Program-made: the position numbers and the translations under genes
In this document: positions 36,334 through 48,159 of the stretch, in pieces
Layout: each line of letters opens with the position of its first letter
Position numbering within the stretch: the stretch's first letter is position 1
Origin: Rhizobiales bacterium CCH3-A5
GTDB lineage: Bacteria; Pseudomonadota; Alphaproteobacteria; Rhizobiales; Beijerinckiaceae
Direction: 5' to 3'
Assembly (NCBI GenBank): GCA_001556025.1
Contig: LSIB01000163.1
Location: forward strand, 158,925 to 222,924
DNA length: 64,000 nt
The notes under the pieces: model-generated
What the model was told of the DNA's origin: nothing
The model's database searches: none
What the model saw: the letters and a program-made list of their open reading frames with translations, nothing else

Positions 36334-36371
36334 GGTCGATCCTCCCTGGATCCGCAACCGTTCATCGGTTA

Positions 36372-36385
36372 CGTAAACGTTTTCG
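36372..36385. promoter_or_regulatory. LacI-family operator between divergent lacI-type and importer genes
   Basis: CGTAAACGTTTTCG is a palindrome centred on CG with one mismatch; with flanking A and T it is ACGTAAACGTTTTCGT. AAACGTTT-centred sites are the classic LacI/PurR form. It lies 39 bases before the binding-protein start and 71 bases before the regulator start, so one site can control both. Confidence 0.65.
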
Positions 36386-36456
36386 TTGACTTATCATAAG
36401 GCCGATCCGATCAAGACATCAAGGGGCCTGCAACAGACAGATGGCAAGGGGCGCAA

Positions 36457-37500
36457 GTGTCTGGAAAGCCTGAAAAACCTGCGACGAGCAAGGCCGCCGG
36501 CTCCGAGCGCGGCGTCTCGATCCGCGCCGTGGCGGCGCGCGCGCAGGTCTCGATCGCCACCGTCTCGCGCGTCGTCAACGGCGTCGCCAACATGGCCTCG
36601 CCCGCGACGGTTGCGCGCGTCAGGGCGGCCATCACGGAACTCGGCTACCGTCCGATGAGCGCGGGGCGCTCGCTGCGCCAGCGTCAGAGCCGACTCGTCG
36701 CCGTCATCGCGGCCAATCTCGCCAACCCTGCGATGACTGCGATCGCGGCCTCGGTCGAGATCGCGCTGCGCACGCGCGGGCTCGTGCTGGCGCTCTGCGA
36801 CAGCCATGACCGGGCCGAACTGCAAGACGAATACCTGCTCGAGATGCGCGCCCATCTGGTCCGTGCGACCGTGCTGCTCGGCGCGGTGGAAAGTCCTGTC
36901 CTCGCCGCGATGCGGCAAGCCGGCGAGCCCCTGATCTTCGTCAACCGCCGCTGTCCGGACGATGACGCCCAGCCCTTCATCGGCATCGACAACGCCAAAG
37001 CCGGGCGGGACGCGGCCGGCTTCTTCCTCGCGCGCGGCCTCGCCGACATCGCGGTCGTGCATGGCCATCTCGGTTCGTCCGCCACGATCGACAGGCTCGG
37101 CGGCATCAGCCAAGCCTTCGCGGACGCCGGCCTGGCCCTGCCCCCCGAACGCTTCTTCACGACCGCCGCGGCCGAGCATCTCGAAATCGGCTATTGCGCT
37201 GCCGACGCCCTGCTCTCGGGCTACGCGCTGCCGGCCGGCATCGCCTGCGCCAGCGACATGATTGCGTTTGGCGCGCATCGCCGGCTGATCGAGGCAGGGC
37301 TCGACGCCGCGTCGATGCCGCCTCTGCTCGGCTTCGACGACAACCCGCTCAATCCCTGGGTCGCGCCCTGGCTCTCCTCCGTGCGGATCCCCTACCAGGC
37401 TTATGGCGAGGCGGTCCTGCGCATGATGGAGCCGAACACGCCGCGCCGGATCATCCTCCCCCACGAAATCGTCGATCGGTCGCAGGGTTCGATCGGTTAG
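36457..37500 (+). CDS. LacI family transcriptional regulator
   Basis: 347 residues from GTG 36457, preceded by AAGGGG. HTH 'VSIRAVAARAQVSIATVSRVVNG' (quoted: RAVAARAQVSIATVSRVVNG) with hinge helix 'AGRSLRQRQSRLVAVI', then a periplasmic-binding-like effector domain ('FIGIDNAKAGRDAAGFFLARG', quoted from FIGIDNAKAGRDAAG; 'GIACASDMIAFGAHRRL'). Divergent from the sugar importer, probably its repressor. The stop overlaps the convergent M23 peptidase gene by four bases. Confidence 0.9.
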   Translation: MSGKPEKPATSKAAGSERGVSIRAVAARAQVSIATVSRVVNGVANMASPATVARVRAAITELGYRPMSAGRSLRQRQSRLVAVIAANLANPAMTAIAASVEIALRTRGLVLALCDSHDRAELQDEYLLEMRAHLVRATVLLGAVESPVLAAMRQAGEPLIFVNRRCPDDDAQPFIGIDNAKAGRDAAGFFLARGLADIAVVHGHLGSSATIDRLGGISQAFADAGLALPPERFFTTAAAEHLEIGYCAADALLSGYALPAGIACASDMIAFGAHRRLIEAGLDAASMPPLLGFDDNPLNPWVAPWLSSVRIPYQAYGEAVLRMMEPNTPRRIILPHEIVDRSQGSIG

Positions 37501-38777
37501 CGCGACAGCCTCTGCCCGGCCTGGATGAAGCGCAGCGGATCGAGCGGCTTGTCGGCCAGCCGCGTCTCGTAATGCAGATGCGGCCCGGTCGAGCGGCCCG
37601 TCGAGCCGACCCGGCCGATGATCGCGCCGAAGGGCACAATGTCGCCCTGCTTGACCTCGAAGGCGTTCAGATGGGCGTAGCGCGTCGTCAGCCCGTTGCC
37701 ATGGTCGAGCTCGACGAGATTGCCGTAGCCCCCGGCGACCTCGGCGCGCAGCACCTTACCGGTCCCGGCCGCATAGACCGGCGTGCCGGTCTCGCCGCGA
37801 AAATCCATGCCGGAATGCATCGCGGTCGCGCCCGTGAACGGGTCCGAGCGCGGGCCGAAATTGCTGGTCGTGCTGTCGTCGCCGTCGAGCGGCCGGCGCA
37901 GCGGCACGAGCGCGGCGAGTTCGCGCCAACGCCCGAACTGCGCCTGCGCCGGGCCGAGTTGCAGCACCGCATGCTCGAAGCTGCCGGGCCGGAACGCGGC
38001 CGAGACCGGGATGAACGGCCCGCCGGTACCGGCGCGCGCCGAAGGCAGCTTCAGATTGGCCACATCGAGGCCGATTTCGGCCAGCACGCCCTGAAACTCC
38101 TTCACGCGCCCGGCATAACGCGCGCCGAGCAGTGAAAGCTGCCGCCCTTGCAGGGCCGCGACACGGTCGAGCGAAGCGGCAAGCGTGGCAATGCGCTCCG
38201 GCTTAGGCAGCGCTTCCGTGGCGCGCAGCAAAGCAGCGATCTGGCCGCGCTGGCGCGCCGTGACCGCAGGATCGAAGCGGTCGAAGATGCTCGACGGCGC
38301 AAGCTGCGTAACGCGGCCGGGCGTCGGCGCGAGCGCGCCGCGCGCCGGGGCCAGCGGCTCGACGGCGGGCGCGGTCAGCGCCCCAAGCAGAGTCTGGCGC
38401 GCCTCCAGCTCGACCTGACGCGAGATCAGATCGGCCAGCGCATCATCGGGGGCAGCGTCGCCGCCCCCGCTCTGGGGCGCGCGCTGCGTGCTGACGGCGG
38501 CCAGCAGCCGGCGCGTCCAGGCCCGCTCGCGCTCGGTATAGGTCGCCTGAAGCAGCTCCTGCTCCTGCCGCAGCGACGCGACGATCGCCTGCTCCTCGAC
38601 GAGCCGCCAGCTCGCGAACCCGCCCCAGCCGAGGCCGACGACCGCCAGCAGCGCGAGCACGGGCGTCAGCCAGCGGCGGCGCGACCGCGCCCTCGGGCGG
38701 CGCTCCGTCACCGGCTTGAGCTCGGCAGGCTCCTCGGCCCGCTGGCTCATGCGCGACTTCAGGCGGACGGGTTGCAT
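37497..38777 (-). CDS. M23 family metallopeptidase (LytM/NlpD-like), membrane-anchored
   Basis: 426 residues. A basic N-terminus and one membrane segment ('LTPVLALLAVVGLGWGGFASW') precede a helical coiled-coil-like region (about 75-260). The C-terminal peptidase M23 domain has Zn ligands in 'AMHSGMDF' (His, Asp) and 'GPHLHYETR' (HLH), plus 'YGNLVELDHGNGLTTRYAHL'. Such proteins cleave peptidoglycan cross-links in the periplasm or activate amidases. It lies directly downstream of the T6SS block (27 bases after the clpV stop) on the same strand, so it may help local wall opening for the apparatus, but it may equally be independent. Confidence 0.88.
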   Translation of the reverse strand: MQPVRLKSRMSQRAEEPAELKPVTERRPRARSRRRWLTPVLALLAVVGLGWGGFASWRLVEEQAIVASLRQEQELLQATYTERERAWTRRLLAAVSTQRAPQSGGGDAAPDDALADLISRQVELEARQTLLGALTAPAVEPLAPARGALAPTPGRVTQLAPSSIFDRFDPAVTARQRGQIAALLRATEALPKPERIATLAASLDRVAALQGRQLSLLGARYAGRVKEFQGVLAEIGLDVANLKLPSARAGTGGPFIPVSAAFRPGSFEHAVLQLGPAQAQFGRWRELAALVPLRRPLDGDDSTTSNFGPRSDPFTGATAMHSGMDFRGETGTPVYAAGTGKVLRAEVAGGYGNLVELDHGNGLTTRYAHLNAFEVKQGDIVPFGAIIGRVGSTGRSTGPHLHYETRLADKPLDPLRFIQAGQRLSR

Positions 38778-38804
38778 CGTCTCCTCATCTCGCGGCGGCT
38801 GCGA

Positions 38805-41525
<2,721 letters not shown>

Positions 41526-41551
41526 GGTTTTTTTCCCTGATCAGACCTGGA

Positions 41552-42655
41552 TCATGTGTTGGAACGTGGCTTTTTCGACGCGGCTGGGCGCGCCTTTTCG
41601 GATTGTGCCTTGGCGCGGGCGTCGCGTTTCTGGCGCAGGCGCTCGGCCGGATGGAACCGGGCGTCTCGGCGCAGCGCGCCCTCTCCGACGCTCCAGTTGG
41701 GAGCCATCCAGCTCGTCCAGCCGAGATGGCCGGAGCGGCCGAGGCTGACCGGCTCGACCTCGCCGACCGGCAGGGCCAGTTCCACATCCCATTCGAACTG
41801 GTCGCCGAGATGGAAGAAGACCGCGTCCGCCAGCATCTCGCAGCGGTCCCCGCTCGGCAGGAGCCGGCGAAACTCGGCCATGTCGCGCGCGACGATGACG
41901 ACCCGGAACTTGTCCTCGACGCTGTAGACGCCGGCCCCGACCAGCGCATCGCGCCCGAGGCTGCAATGGCCGGCCCCGAGCCGGGTGCGGTCGGCGGGGT
42001 CGAAGACGAGCCGCATGCCGACGAACTGCTCGATCTCGACATCGGCCTTCAGGATGCCCGCAAGGAAGCCGCGCAGCCGCGACGCCGATTTCGCCTGCGC
42101 GCCGATCAGTCCGGCATGAGCCAGTTTCTCGGGGTCGGGTACCGCGTCGAGCCCGTGATAGGGCGGCGAACCGAGTCCGATCGCGCTGCCGACATAGGCC
42201 GCGAAACGGTCCGACTCCGGCCGGTCGTGCTGGGCCACCGGGCGCGAATCCGCCCAGGCCCGGAAGAAGAGCTGCAGGAAACGGTGGTTGAAGATGTCGA
42301 GGAAGCGCGGGAAGGCCTCGTCATTGGCGAGCTGCCAGTGCAGCGTCTCCTCGGTGGTCGAAAGCGGCAGTGCGCCGTGCGGCCCGAGCAGGCCGAGAAA
42401 CTTGACGAACAGGCGCAAGCGGCCTTGCGCGTCCGTATCGGCCGCGCCGATCGTCGAGGGCGGGAAATCCAGAAAGGCGGGCTCGGCCAGCGCGACATAC
42501 TCGTCGCGCATCGCCGCCGCGTCGCCGATGCGCGGCTTGTCGGGGAAGCTGCGCTCGGCCCGCCGCAGCACCGCGAAAAGATCGTGCCGCCAGGGCTCGG
42601 CCTCAATCGCGGCGCGAAACGCGCTCCTGACCGCGCTGTCGGGTGCGCCGGTCAC
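41552..42655 (-). CDS. tssG: T6SS baseplate protein TssG
   Basis: 367 residues matching TssG/ImpH: N-terminal 'EAEPWRHDLFAVLRRAERSFPDKPRIG' (quoted: HDLFAVLRRAERSFPDKPRIG without the flanks), 'PSTIGAADTDAQGRLRLFVKFLGLLGPHGALPL' region ('FLGLLGPHGALPLSTTE'), and 'FNHRFLQLFFRAWADSRP'. GTG start overlaps the tssF stop (GTGA). Forms the baseplate wedge with TssE, TssF and TssK. Confidence 0.93.
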   Translation of the reverse strand: MTGAPDSAVRSAFRAAIEAEPWRHDLFAVLRRAERSFPDKPRIGDAAAMRDEYVALAEPAFLDFPPSTIGAADTDAQGRLRLFVKFLGLLGPHGALPLSTTEETLHWQLANDEAFPRFLDIFNHRFLQLFFRAWADSRPVAQHDRPESDRFAAYVGSAIGLGSPPYHGLDAVPDPEKLAHAGLIGAQAKSASRLRGFLAGILKADVEIEQFVGMRLVFDPADRTRLGAGHCSLGRDALVGAGVYSVEDKFRVVIVARDMAEFRRLLPSGDRCEMLADAVFFHLGDQFEWDVELALPVGEVEPVSLGRSGHLGWTSWMAPNWSVGEGALRRDARFHPAERLRQKRDARAKAQSEKARPAASKKPRSNT

Positions 42656-44613
42656 AGGATGCGCCTGCCACCGGCGCGCGGCGGCCAGCGCGCGATCTCG
42701 CCACGCTCGACCGTGCGGATCACCGTCTGGGTGAAATGGTTCATCGCGGCGTATTCGGCGAAGAATCGGTCCAGCACCGCGCCGAGCAGGAACGCGCCGC
42801 TGCCTTCAAACGCCTTCTCGTCCAGAGTCACCGTGATTTCGAGCCCGCGCGCCGCGCCGGTGCCGGCCCGCTGCGGGAAACGCCGCACGACCGGGCGGCT
42901 GTCGACGTTCTTGATGCCCCGGATGCGGCGCTCGACGGCGCTGTCGGACAGATCGGCGAACAGCGAGAGCAACTCGCGCAGCGCCTCGCCATTCCGGCCC
43001 GCGCCACGCTGGACAAGCCCGAGCTGGTTCAGGCTGAGCAGGTTGATCAGCCGCCAGGTCACCGCGCCGGTACCGGCGGTTTCCGACCGCAACCTGAGCT
43101 GGGCGACGACAGGCTCGCGCGGCGGCGTCGGCCCCGCGATGCAGGCGATGTCGAGCGCGGTCGAATCGAGCAGGCGGAAATCCGCGCCGCCGGCCCCGAC
43201 CGGCAGATGCTCGGTCAGATGGCGGTTGGAGCATAGCGCCCGCACGCTGAGCTCCGACACCGACGCGCCCGCACCGATCGTCGCCGGCTCGTAAAGCGAG
43301 ACGAACATCTCGGTACCGGTGTAGTCCGACGCCCTGCCCTGCCGGCGTTCGGCCGATGAGCGCCGGCGCGGCAGCCGGCGCTGCGTGTAAAGCAGGCCAT
43401 GCGTCGGCGAGGCGCCGTCAGGCGAGGAATAGAGCGGATTGACCGGCTGCTTCTCCCGCCCGCCGACATAATGGGCGTAGACGTCGAGAATGCTGTGCGG
43501 CTCGTAGTCGAGCGGCCGGCCGCGATCGGGCACGACCTGGTATTCGTGCTCGTTGCTGCGCACCGGGATGCGGTCGGTGGTCTTCTCGAACAGATTGACC
43601 GCCGGCGCTGCATAGAGCGCGAACATCTCGCGCTTCACCGCCGCCGCCAGGCGCGCATTGGTCTCGTCGAAGACGATGATGATGTCGACGGCCCTGGCCT
43701 CCAGCTTCGGCATGACGGCGGCAAGCCCCTCGAGCCTGAATCCGAGGAACTTGCGCGGGAACCAGAACAGCTCGCGCAGTAGGTCAAAGCCGCGGAAGAC
43801 GCGGGTGTCGGCCGGCAGCAGCGCCTCGGGCTCCGAGAACCCGATCTGCTCCAGGCGCACCTCCGCCGCGGTCGTGATGACGGGATCGCCGAACGCGTCG
43901 AGATGGCGGAAATAGATGCCGACGCAATCCCCGAAGACCTGCTCATAGAGCGCGATCGCATCCGCCTCGCCGCCGGCGAGATGGATGGTGAGATCGCGGC
44001 ATTTGCAGCCGGCGAACCAACTCGCGGGCTGGCGCGCCGGGTCCGTCGCATCCGGCTCATCCTCGGCCTTGGCCATGGTGCGATGGCGCAGCGACAGCCT
44101 CAAGCCCGCCAGCGCCCGCCCATCGGTCGGCAGGCCGAGCGCCTGCAAACCGGCCGGCGCGGCGATGTAATCGGCAGAGGTCAGATCGAACGGCCAGAGC
44201 GTGACGTCCGACGTCAGGCGATAGCGGCAGGCGATCCGGCGGTCGCGCTCGAGATAGGTCGCGTCGAGATAGGAACCGCGCCGGACGCGGACGCCCTCGC
44301 GTAGCGCCGGGTCGGGATAGGGCGGCCGCACGCCGGCGAGCAGCGCCGACGGCGTCGGCGCGAGGAAGTTCGGCAGAAGCTGCTCGATGAGGTTGTTGGT
44401 GAACTCCGGGAACTCGTGCTTGAGCTTGAGCTGGACCCGCGCCGCGAGGAAGGCCGCGCCCTCCAGCAGGCCGCCGATCATCGGGTCCATCCGGTCCCCG
44501 ACGAGGCCGCCGAGGCGCTCGGCGATGCCGGGAAACTCCTCGGCGAACTCCTTGCTGTGCTCCGTGAAGTGACGCAATTCGCGGTTGTAGAGGTCGAGGA
44601 ACTCCTGGTTCAT
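42652..44613 (-). CDS. tssF: T6SS baseplate protein TssF
   Basis: 653 residues, TssF/ImpG. Opening 'MNQEFLDLYNRELRHFTEHS' and 'FAEEFPGIAERLGGLVGDRMDPMIGGLLEG' (quoted: EEFPGIAERLG, DPMIGGLLEG) are diagnostic, with 'SYLDATYLERDRRIACRYRL' and 'LYTQRRLPRRRS' later. Length is normal for the family. It is six bases after tssE and coupled to tssG. Confidence 0.93.
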   Translation of the reverse strand: MNQEFLDLYNRELRHFTEHSKEFAEEFPGIAERLGGLVGDRMDPMIGGLLEGAAFLAARVQLKLKHEFPEFTNNLIEQLLPNFLAPTPSALLAGVRPPYPDPALREGVRVRRGSYLDATYLERDRRIACRYRLTSDVTLWPFDLTSADYIAAPAGLQALGLPTDGRALAGLRLSLRHRTMAKAEDEPDATDPARQPASWFAGCKCRDLTIHLAGGEADAIALYEQVFGDCVGIYFRHLDAFGDPVITTAAEVRLEQIGFSEPEALLPADTRVFRGFDLLRELFWFPRKFLGFRLEGLAAVMPKLEARAVDIIIVFDETNARLAAAVKREMFALYAAPAVNLFEKTTDRIPVRSNEHEYQVVPDRGRPLDYEPHSILDVYAHYVGGREKQPVNPLYSSPDGASPTHGLLYTQRRLPRRRSSAERRQGRASDYTGTEMFVSLYEPATIGAGASVSELSVRALCSNRHLTEHLPVGAGGADFRLLDSTALDIACIAGPTPPREPVVAQLRLRSETAGTGAVTWRLINLLSLNQLGLVQRGAGRNGEALRELLSLFADLSDSAVERRIRGIKNVDSRPVVRRFPQRAGTGAARGLEITVTLDEKAFEGSGAFLLGAVLDRFFAEYAAMNHFTQTVIRTVERGEIARWPPRAGGRRIL

Positions 44614-44619
44614 CTGCCG

Positions 44620-45165
44620 CTACCGGTTCCGGATCGCGATCTTGCCGGTGTCGAGTTCGACATCGGCGACGAACTGGATCGGCGTGTTCACGGGCTCGCA
44701 GTTCAGGTCGGCGCGCACGACGAAACGGATCTTGAGCTCGGCGGCGTCGAGCGTGTCGTCGCGCGAGACGGCGATCGATTCGCGCAGCAGGCGCGGCTCG
44801 AAGGCCATCAGCGTATCCGCCAGTTCGCCCTTGATCGCGCCAATACGGAACTCGTCGATGCTGCGATGGGCGATGTCGGGGAAGCCATGGTTCAGGATCG
44901 AGCGCGCGACATGCTCATGGCCGCCAAGATCAAGCGACGAGGCGAGATTGACCGTGTTGACCAGCGCATCGAGGTCGATCGCGATCTCCTGCCGCAGCTT
45001 CTGTTCGGTGATCGCGGCGCGCGGCGCGGCGCGGCGGCCGGCGATGACGCGCTCGCCGCCGGCGTCGCGCAGATCGAGCTGGACGCGCGCATCCTTCGCC
45101 CGATGCGCCTCGCGAAAGGCGAACATGAGCGGGGGTCGAAGTCGACTACGCGCTTTCGGGTCCAT
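44620..45165 (-). CDS. tssE: T6SS baseplate protein TssE (gp25-like)
   Basis: 181 residues from ATG 45165 (a GTG directly upstream would add one residue). The gp25/lysozyme-like fold is indicated by 'IAIDLDALVNTVNLASSLDL', 'SILNHGFPDIAHRSIDE' and the end 'DVELDTGKIAIRNR'. This GPW/gp25 protein initiates sheath assembly on the baseplate. It lies 139 bases after hcp with a GC-rich hairpin between them. Confidence 0.9.
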   Translation of the reverse strand: MDPKARSRLRPPLMFAFREAHRAKDARVQLDLRDAGGERVIAGRRAAPRAAITEQKLRQEIAIDLDALVNTVNLASSLDLGGHEHVARSILNHGFPDIAHRSIDEFRIGAIKGELADTLMAFEPRLLRESIAVSRDDTLDAAELKIRFVVRADLNCEPVNTPIQFVADVELDTGKIAIRNR

Positions 45166-45251
45166 CACAAGCGGCTCCGGCCCGCGCGATCCACGTCATG
45201 ACGGCAAAGACCTCGCCGGCAGGATGCGCGCCGGCCCGGGATGACCAGGCC

Positions 45252-45266
45252 GGCGGCCTTGCCGCC
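45252..45266 (-). terminator. GC-rich hairpin between hcp and tssE
   Basis: GGCGGC (45252-45257) and GCCGCC (45261-45266) form a 6-bp stem with a 3-base loop in the hcp-tssE gap. There is no T tract, so full termination is doubtful. A 3' stabiliser or attenuator that raises hcp over baseplate genes is plausible. Confidence 0.35.
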
Positions 45267-45304
45267 GAAGGCGGAGCAGCAAGACATCGCGCCGGGATAT
45301 CGGC

Positions 45305-45784
45305 TCAGGGCTTGTTGGTCTTCAGGTTCCAGGTGCCGGTGACGGCGCCTGCCAGAGAACCGTCGGGCTTCTGCGGCTTGTACTCGAACTTGATCTCCGC
45401 GAAGTTCAGCGAGAACTGGTCCGTCGGCAGCGAACCACCGGAGGAATCGGCCGACTGGTAGCCCGAGACCAGCAGGTCTTTCAGCGTGATGATGTAGTAG
45501 TCCTGCTGCTTCTCGCCCTGCTTGCGGACGAAGAGCACGGCCTTCTCGATATGCTTGCCCTGGGCGCAGGACATCATCAGCGTCGGCGACGCCTTGTTCA
45601 CCGTGGTGGTGAAGTGAATGTCCTGGAACGAGACCTTGCCCGCGCCGCCGCCGCCGCCGAGCGAATGCGCTCCCGCGTTCGAGCAGCCCCAGGAGAACGA
45701 TTCGATCTCGATCGTCTCCTTATGGGCGGAGTCGTTGCTCTCGCCCTTGATGCCCGCAATCTCCAACAGAAAGTCCGTAGCCAT
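45305..45784 (-). CDS. hcp: T6SS tube protein Hcp (TssD)
   Basis: 159 residues from ATG 45784. Hcp1-family features: 'FLLEIAGIKGESNDSAHKETIEIESFSWG' (quoted: FLLEIAGIKGES, ETIEIESFSWG), 'KVSFQDIHFTTTVNKASP', 'LMMSCAQGKHIEKAVLFVRK' and 'FSLNFAEIKFEYKPQ'. It polymerises as hexameric rings into the inner tube and is secreted. It stands apart from neighbours (216-bp gap upstream, 139-bp gap downstream), as expected for a highly expressed gene. Confidence 0.95.
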   Translation of the reverse strand: MATDFLLEIAGIKGESNDSAHKETIEIESFSWGCSNAGAHSLGGGGGAGKVSFQDIHFTTTVNKASPTLMMSCAQGKHIEKAVLFVRKQGEKQQDYYIITLKDLLVSGYQSADSSGGSLPTDQFSLNFAEIKFEYKPQKPDGSLAGAVTGTWNLKTNKP

Positions 45785-45957
45785 GCCGCTCTCCAATCGT
45801 GTGACGGGTTTGGCGCTTCCAGCGTCCGTGCCCGATGCCCCTGCCTGTCCGCGAAGGTTTTCACGCGGCCGACGCCGGGCCGAAGACCCGCCGTTCGATC
45901 ACCTGGCGACGCGCCGGCCGGACATCGCCGTCGCGCCTAACCCGACTGTCTTCTAAC

Positions 45958-45992
45958 TCCGCAAGACTGGAGCGACCTGTTCCTTGCGGAAC
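45958..45992 (-). promoter_or_regulatory. Alternative hairpins in the tssC-hcp gap
   Basis: TCCGCAAG (45958-45965) can pair with CTTGCGGA (45983-45990). Alternatively GTTCC/GGAAC (45979-45983 with 45988-45992) forms a short hairpin whose loop, on the transcribed minus strand, is GCAA, a GNRA tetraloop. The two structures compete for the same bases. The rest of the 216-bp gap (45785-46000) holds no gene. It may be a processing or terminator region after tssC or part of the hcp leader. Confidence 0.35.
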
Positions 45993-46000
45993 ACCCGCGA

Positions 46001-47506
46001 TCAGGTTTTGGGCGCGGGCAGACGCGAGACGAGGCTGAGCCCGATATCCATGCCCTCGAGCTGGAAATGCGGGCGAAGATAGAATTTCGCCGAGTAGTAG
46101 CCGGGGTTTTCCTCGTCCTCGAAGACGTCGATGCGCGCATCCGCCAGCGGGCGGCGCGCCTTCGTCTCCTCGGTCGAGTTGGCCGGATCGCCGTCGACAT
46201 ACTCGGTGATCCATTCCTGCAGCCAGCGCCGCAGCGGCTCGCGCTCCTTGTAGGAGCCGACCTTGTCGCGAACCATGCATTTCAGGTAGTGCGCGAAACG
46301 CGACACCGCGAACATGTAGGGCAGGCGCGCCGAGAGATTGTCGGACGCCGTGGCCGCCACGCCGTCAGGCCCGAAGAAGGCCTTGGGCTTGTAGAGCGAC
46401 TGCGCGCCGATGAACGCCGCCTTGTCGGTGTTCTTGCGGTGGATCAGCGGGATCAGGCCGGATTTCGCCAGTTCCGCCTCGCGCCGGTCGCTGATCGCGA
46501 TCTCGGTCGGGCATTTCAGATCGACGCCGCCATCATCGGTCGGGAAGGTGTGCGTCGGCAGGTTCAGGACCTCGCCGCCCGACTGCACGCCGCGGATGCG
46601 CGTGCACCAGCCATATTCCTTGAAGGCGCGGTTGATGTTCACCGCCATCGCATAGGCGGCGTTCATCCAGGCGTATTTCTCGCCCTTGTGGCCGTCGGTG
46701 TCCTCCTCGAAGGCGAATTCCTCGACCGGCTCGGACTTCGCGCCATAGGGCACGCGCGACAGCACGCGCGGCAGGCACAGGCCGATATAGCGGGAATCGG
46801 CGGCGTCGCGCAGGCCTTTCCAGGCGGCGTAATCGGGCGTGTCGAAGACCTTGCCGAGATCGCGCGGGTTGGCGAGTTCCGTCCAGGCGTCCATGCCCAT
46901 CAGATTGGGATCGGCGCCGGCGAAGAAGGGCGCATGCGCGGCGGCTGCGATCTTCGACATGTCGCGCAGGAGCTGCACGTCCATCGGGGTGTGATTGAAG
47001 GCGTAGTCGCCGACGAGCGCGCCGAAGGGCTGGCCGCCGAGCTGGCCGAACTCCTGCTCGTAGACCTGCTTGAACAGCGGGCTCTGGTCCCAGCGCGCGC
47101 CGGGATAGGTCTTGAGATTGCGCGCGAGCTCGTTCTTCGAGACGTTCATCACCTTGATCTTCAACTGGGAGTCGGTCTCGGAGTTGAAGATCAGGTAGTG
47201 CAGGCCGCGCCAGGCGCTCTCGATTTTCTGGAACTCGGGCGCGTGCAGCACCTCGTTCATCTGCTCGGTCAGCTTGGCGTCGAGCCGCGCGATCATCTCC
47301 TCGATCGTGTCGAGCACGTCGTTCTTGATCAGCGTCGAATCGCCCAGCGCCTGCTCGACCAGCGTCGCAACCGCGTTCTCGACCTCGGTCGCCGCGCGCT
47401 CGGTCTTGGGCTTGAAGCTCTGCTTCAGGATCGAGGCGAACTCGTCGGCCTCGCGGGTCTCCACCGTCGCTCCCGCGACCTGCCCGGTTTGCGTTTCCGC
47501 TGCCAT
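46001..47506 (-). CDS. tssC: T6SS contractile sheath large subunit TssC (VipB)
   Basis: 501 residues, EvpB/VC_A0108 family: 'LDAKLTEQMNEVLHAPEFQKIESAWRGLHYL' region (quoted: LHAPEFQKIESAWRGLHYL), 'YEQEFGQLGGQPFGALVGDY', 'RFAHYLKCMVRDKVGSY' and the C-terminal 'FYLRPHFQLEGMDIGLSLVSRLP' (quoted: FQLEGMDIGLSLVSRLP). Forms the sheath with TssB, 11 bases after tssB. Confidence 0.96.
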   Translation of the reverse strand: MAAETQTGQVAGATVETREADEFASILKQSFKPKTERAATEVENAVATLVEQALGDSTLIKNDVLDTIEEMIARLDAKLTEQMNEVLHAPEFQKIESAWRGLHYLIFNSETDSQLKIKVMNVSKNELARNLKTYPGARWDQSPLFKQVYEQEFGQLGGQPFGALVGDYAFNHTPMDVQLLRDMSKIAAAAHAPFFAGADPNLMGMDAWTELANPRDLGKVFDTPDYAAWKGLRDAADSRYIGLCLPRVLSRVPYGAKSEPVEEFAFEEDTDGHKGEKYAWMNAAYAMAVNINRAFKEYGWCTRIRGVQSGGEVLNLPTHTFPTDDGGVDLKCPTEIAISDRREAELAKSGLIPLIHRKNTDKAAFIGAQSLYKPKAFFGPDGVAATASDNLSARLPYMFAVSRFAHYLKCMVRDKVGSYKEREPLRRWLQEWITEYVDGDPANSTEETKARRPLADARIDVFEDEENPGYYSAKFYLRPHFQLEGMDIGLSLVSRLPAPKT

Positions 47507-47517
47507 GATCGCCTCGT

Positions 47518-48045
47518 TCAGCCGTTGCCGGAGTTCGTCGGTTCGGCAGGCTTGCCGAGCTTGTCCTTGAGCGCCGCCATCAACTGCGGATCGGCGAGAA
47601 GGGCCTTGATCTGCTCGTTGGCCGCCATCTTGCCGTCCATGTAGCGCAGCAGGTTGGCGAGCTGCTCGCGCGCCTCCAGCAGCTTGGCGACGGCGGGAAT
47701 CTGCCGCGCGACGGCGGCCGGGTTGAGATCCTCGAACTTCGAGAATTTCAGGGCGACCGACATCTTGTCGCCGCCGTCGCCGAGCTTGTTGGGGACGTTG
47801 AAGGCGACGCCGGGCTCGATCGCGGCCATGCGCTGGTCGAAGTTATCCATGTCGACGTCGAGGAACTTGCGCTCGTTGATGTCGGCTTTCTCGACGGCGG
47901 AGGCATTGCCCGAGAGATCGGCCAGCACGCCCATGACGAAGGGCAGCTCGACCTTCTGCTCGGCATTGTAGGGATCCTCATAGGTGATGTGGACCCGCGG
48001 CGGCCTGTTGCGACGGATGAACTTCTGACCAGAATCGCCAGCCAT
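47518..48045 (-). CDS. tssB: T6SS contractile sheath small subunit TssB (VipA)
   Basis: 175 residues with 'RNRPPRVHITYEDPYNAEQKVELPFVMGVLADL' opening (quoted: RVHITYEDP, ELPFVMGVLADL), 'FLDVDMDNFDQRMAAIEP' and 'ARQIPAVAKLLEAREQLANLL', which is typical of the helix recognised by ClpV partners. A hairpin lies in its leader (48068-48084). Confidence 0.95.
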   Translation of the reverse strand: MAGDSGQKFIRRNRPPRVHITYEDPYNAEQKVELPFVMGVLADLSGNASAVEKADINERKFLDVDMDNFDQRMAAIEPGVAFNVPNKLGDGGDKMSVALKFSKFEDLNPAAVARQIPAVAKLLEAREQLANLLRYMDGKMAANEQIKALLADPQLMAALKDKLGKPAEPTNSGNG

Positions 48046-48067
48046 GGTTGTGCCCCTGCCCTATCAC

Positions 48068-48084
48068 CCTCACCTAGAGTGAGG
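48068..48084. promoter_or_regulatory. Hairpin/palindrome in the tssB leader
   Basis: CCTCAC-CTAGA-GTGAGG, perfect 6-bp arms, 23 bases upstream of the tssB ATG in the 114-bp gap after tssA. It may be an operator or a leader hairpin. The gap (48046-48159) otherwise holds no gene. Confidence 0.35.
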
Positions 48085-48159
48085 TCAGCTTACAGCGCCG
48101 ATGCGGCACACTACTACATTCGCATCGCTTGTCGACCATGCGTCACACGGTTAAAACTG

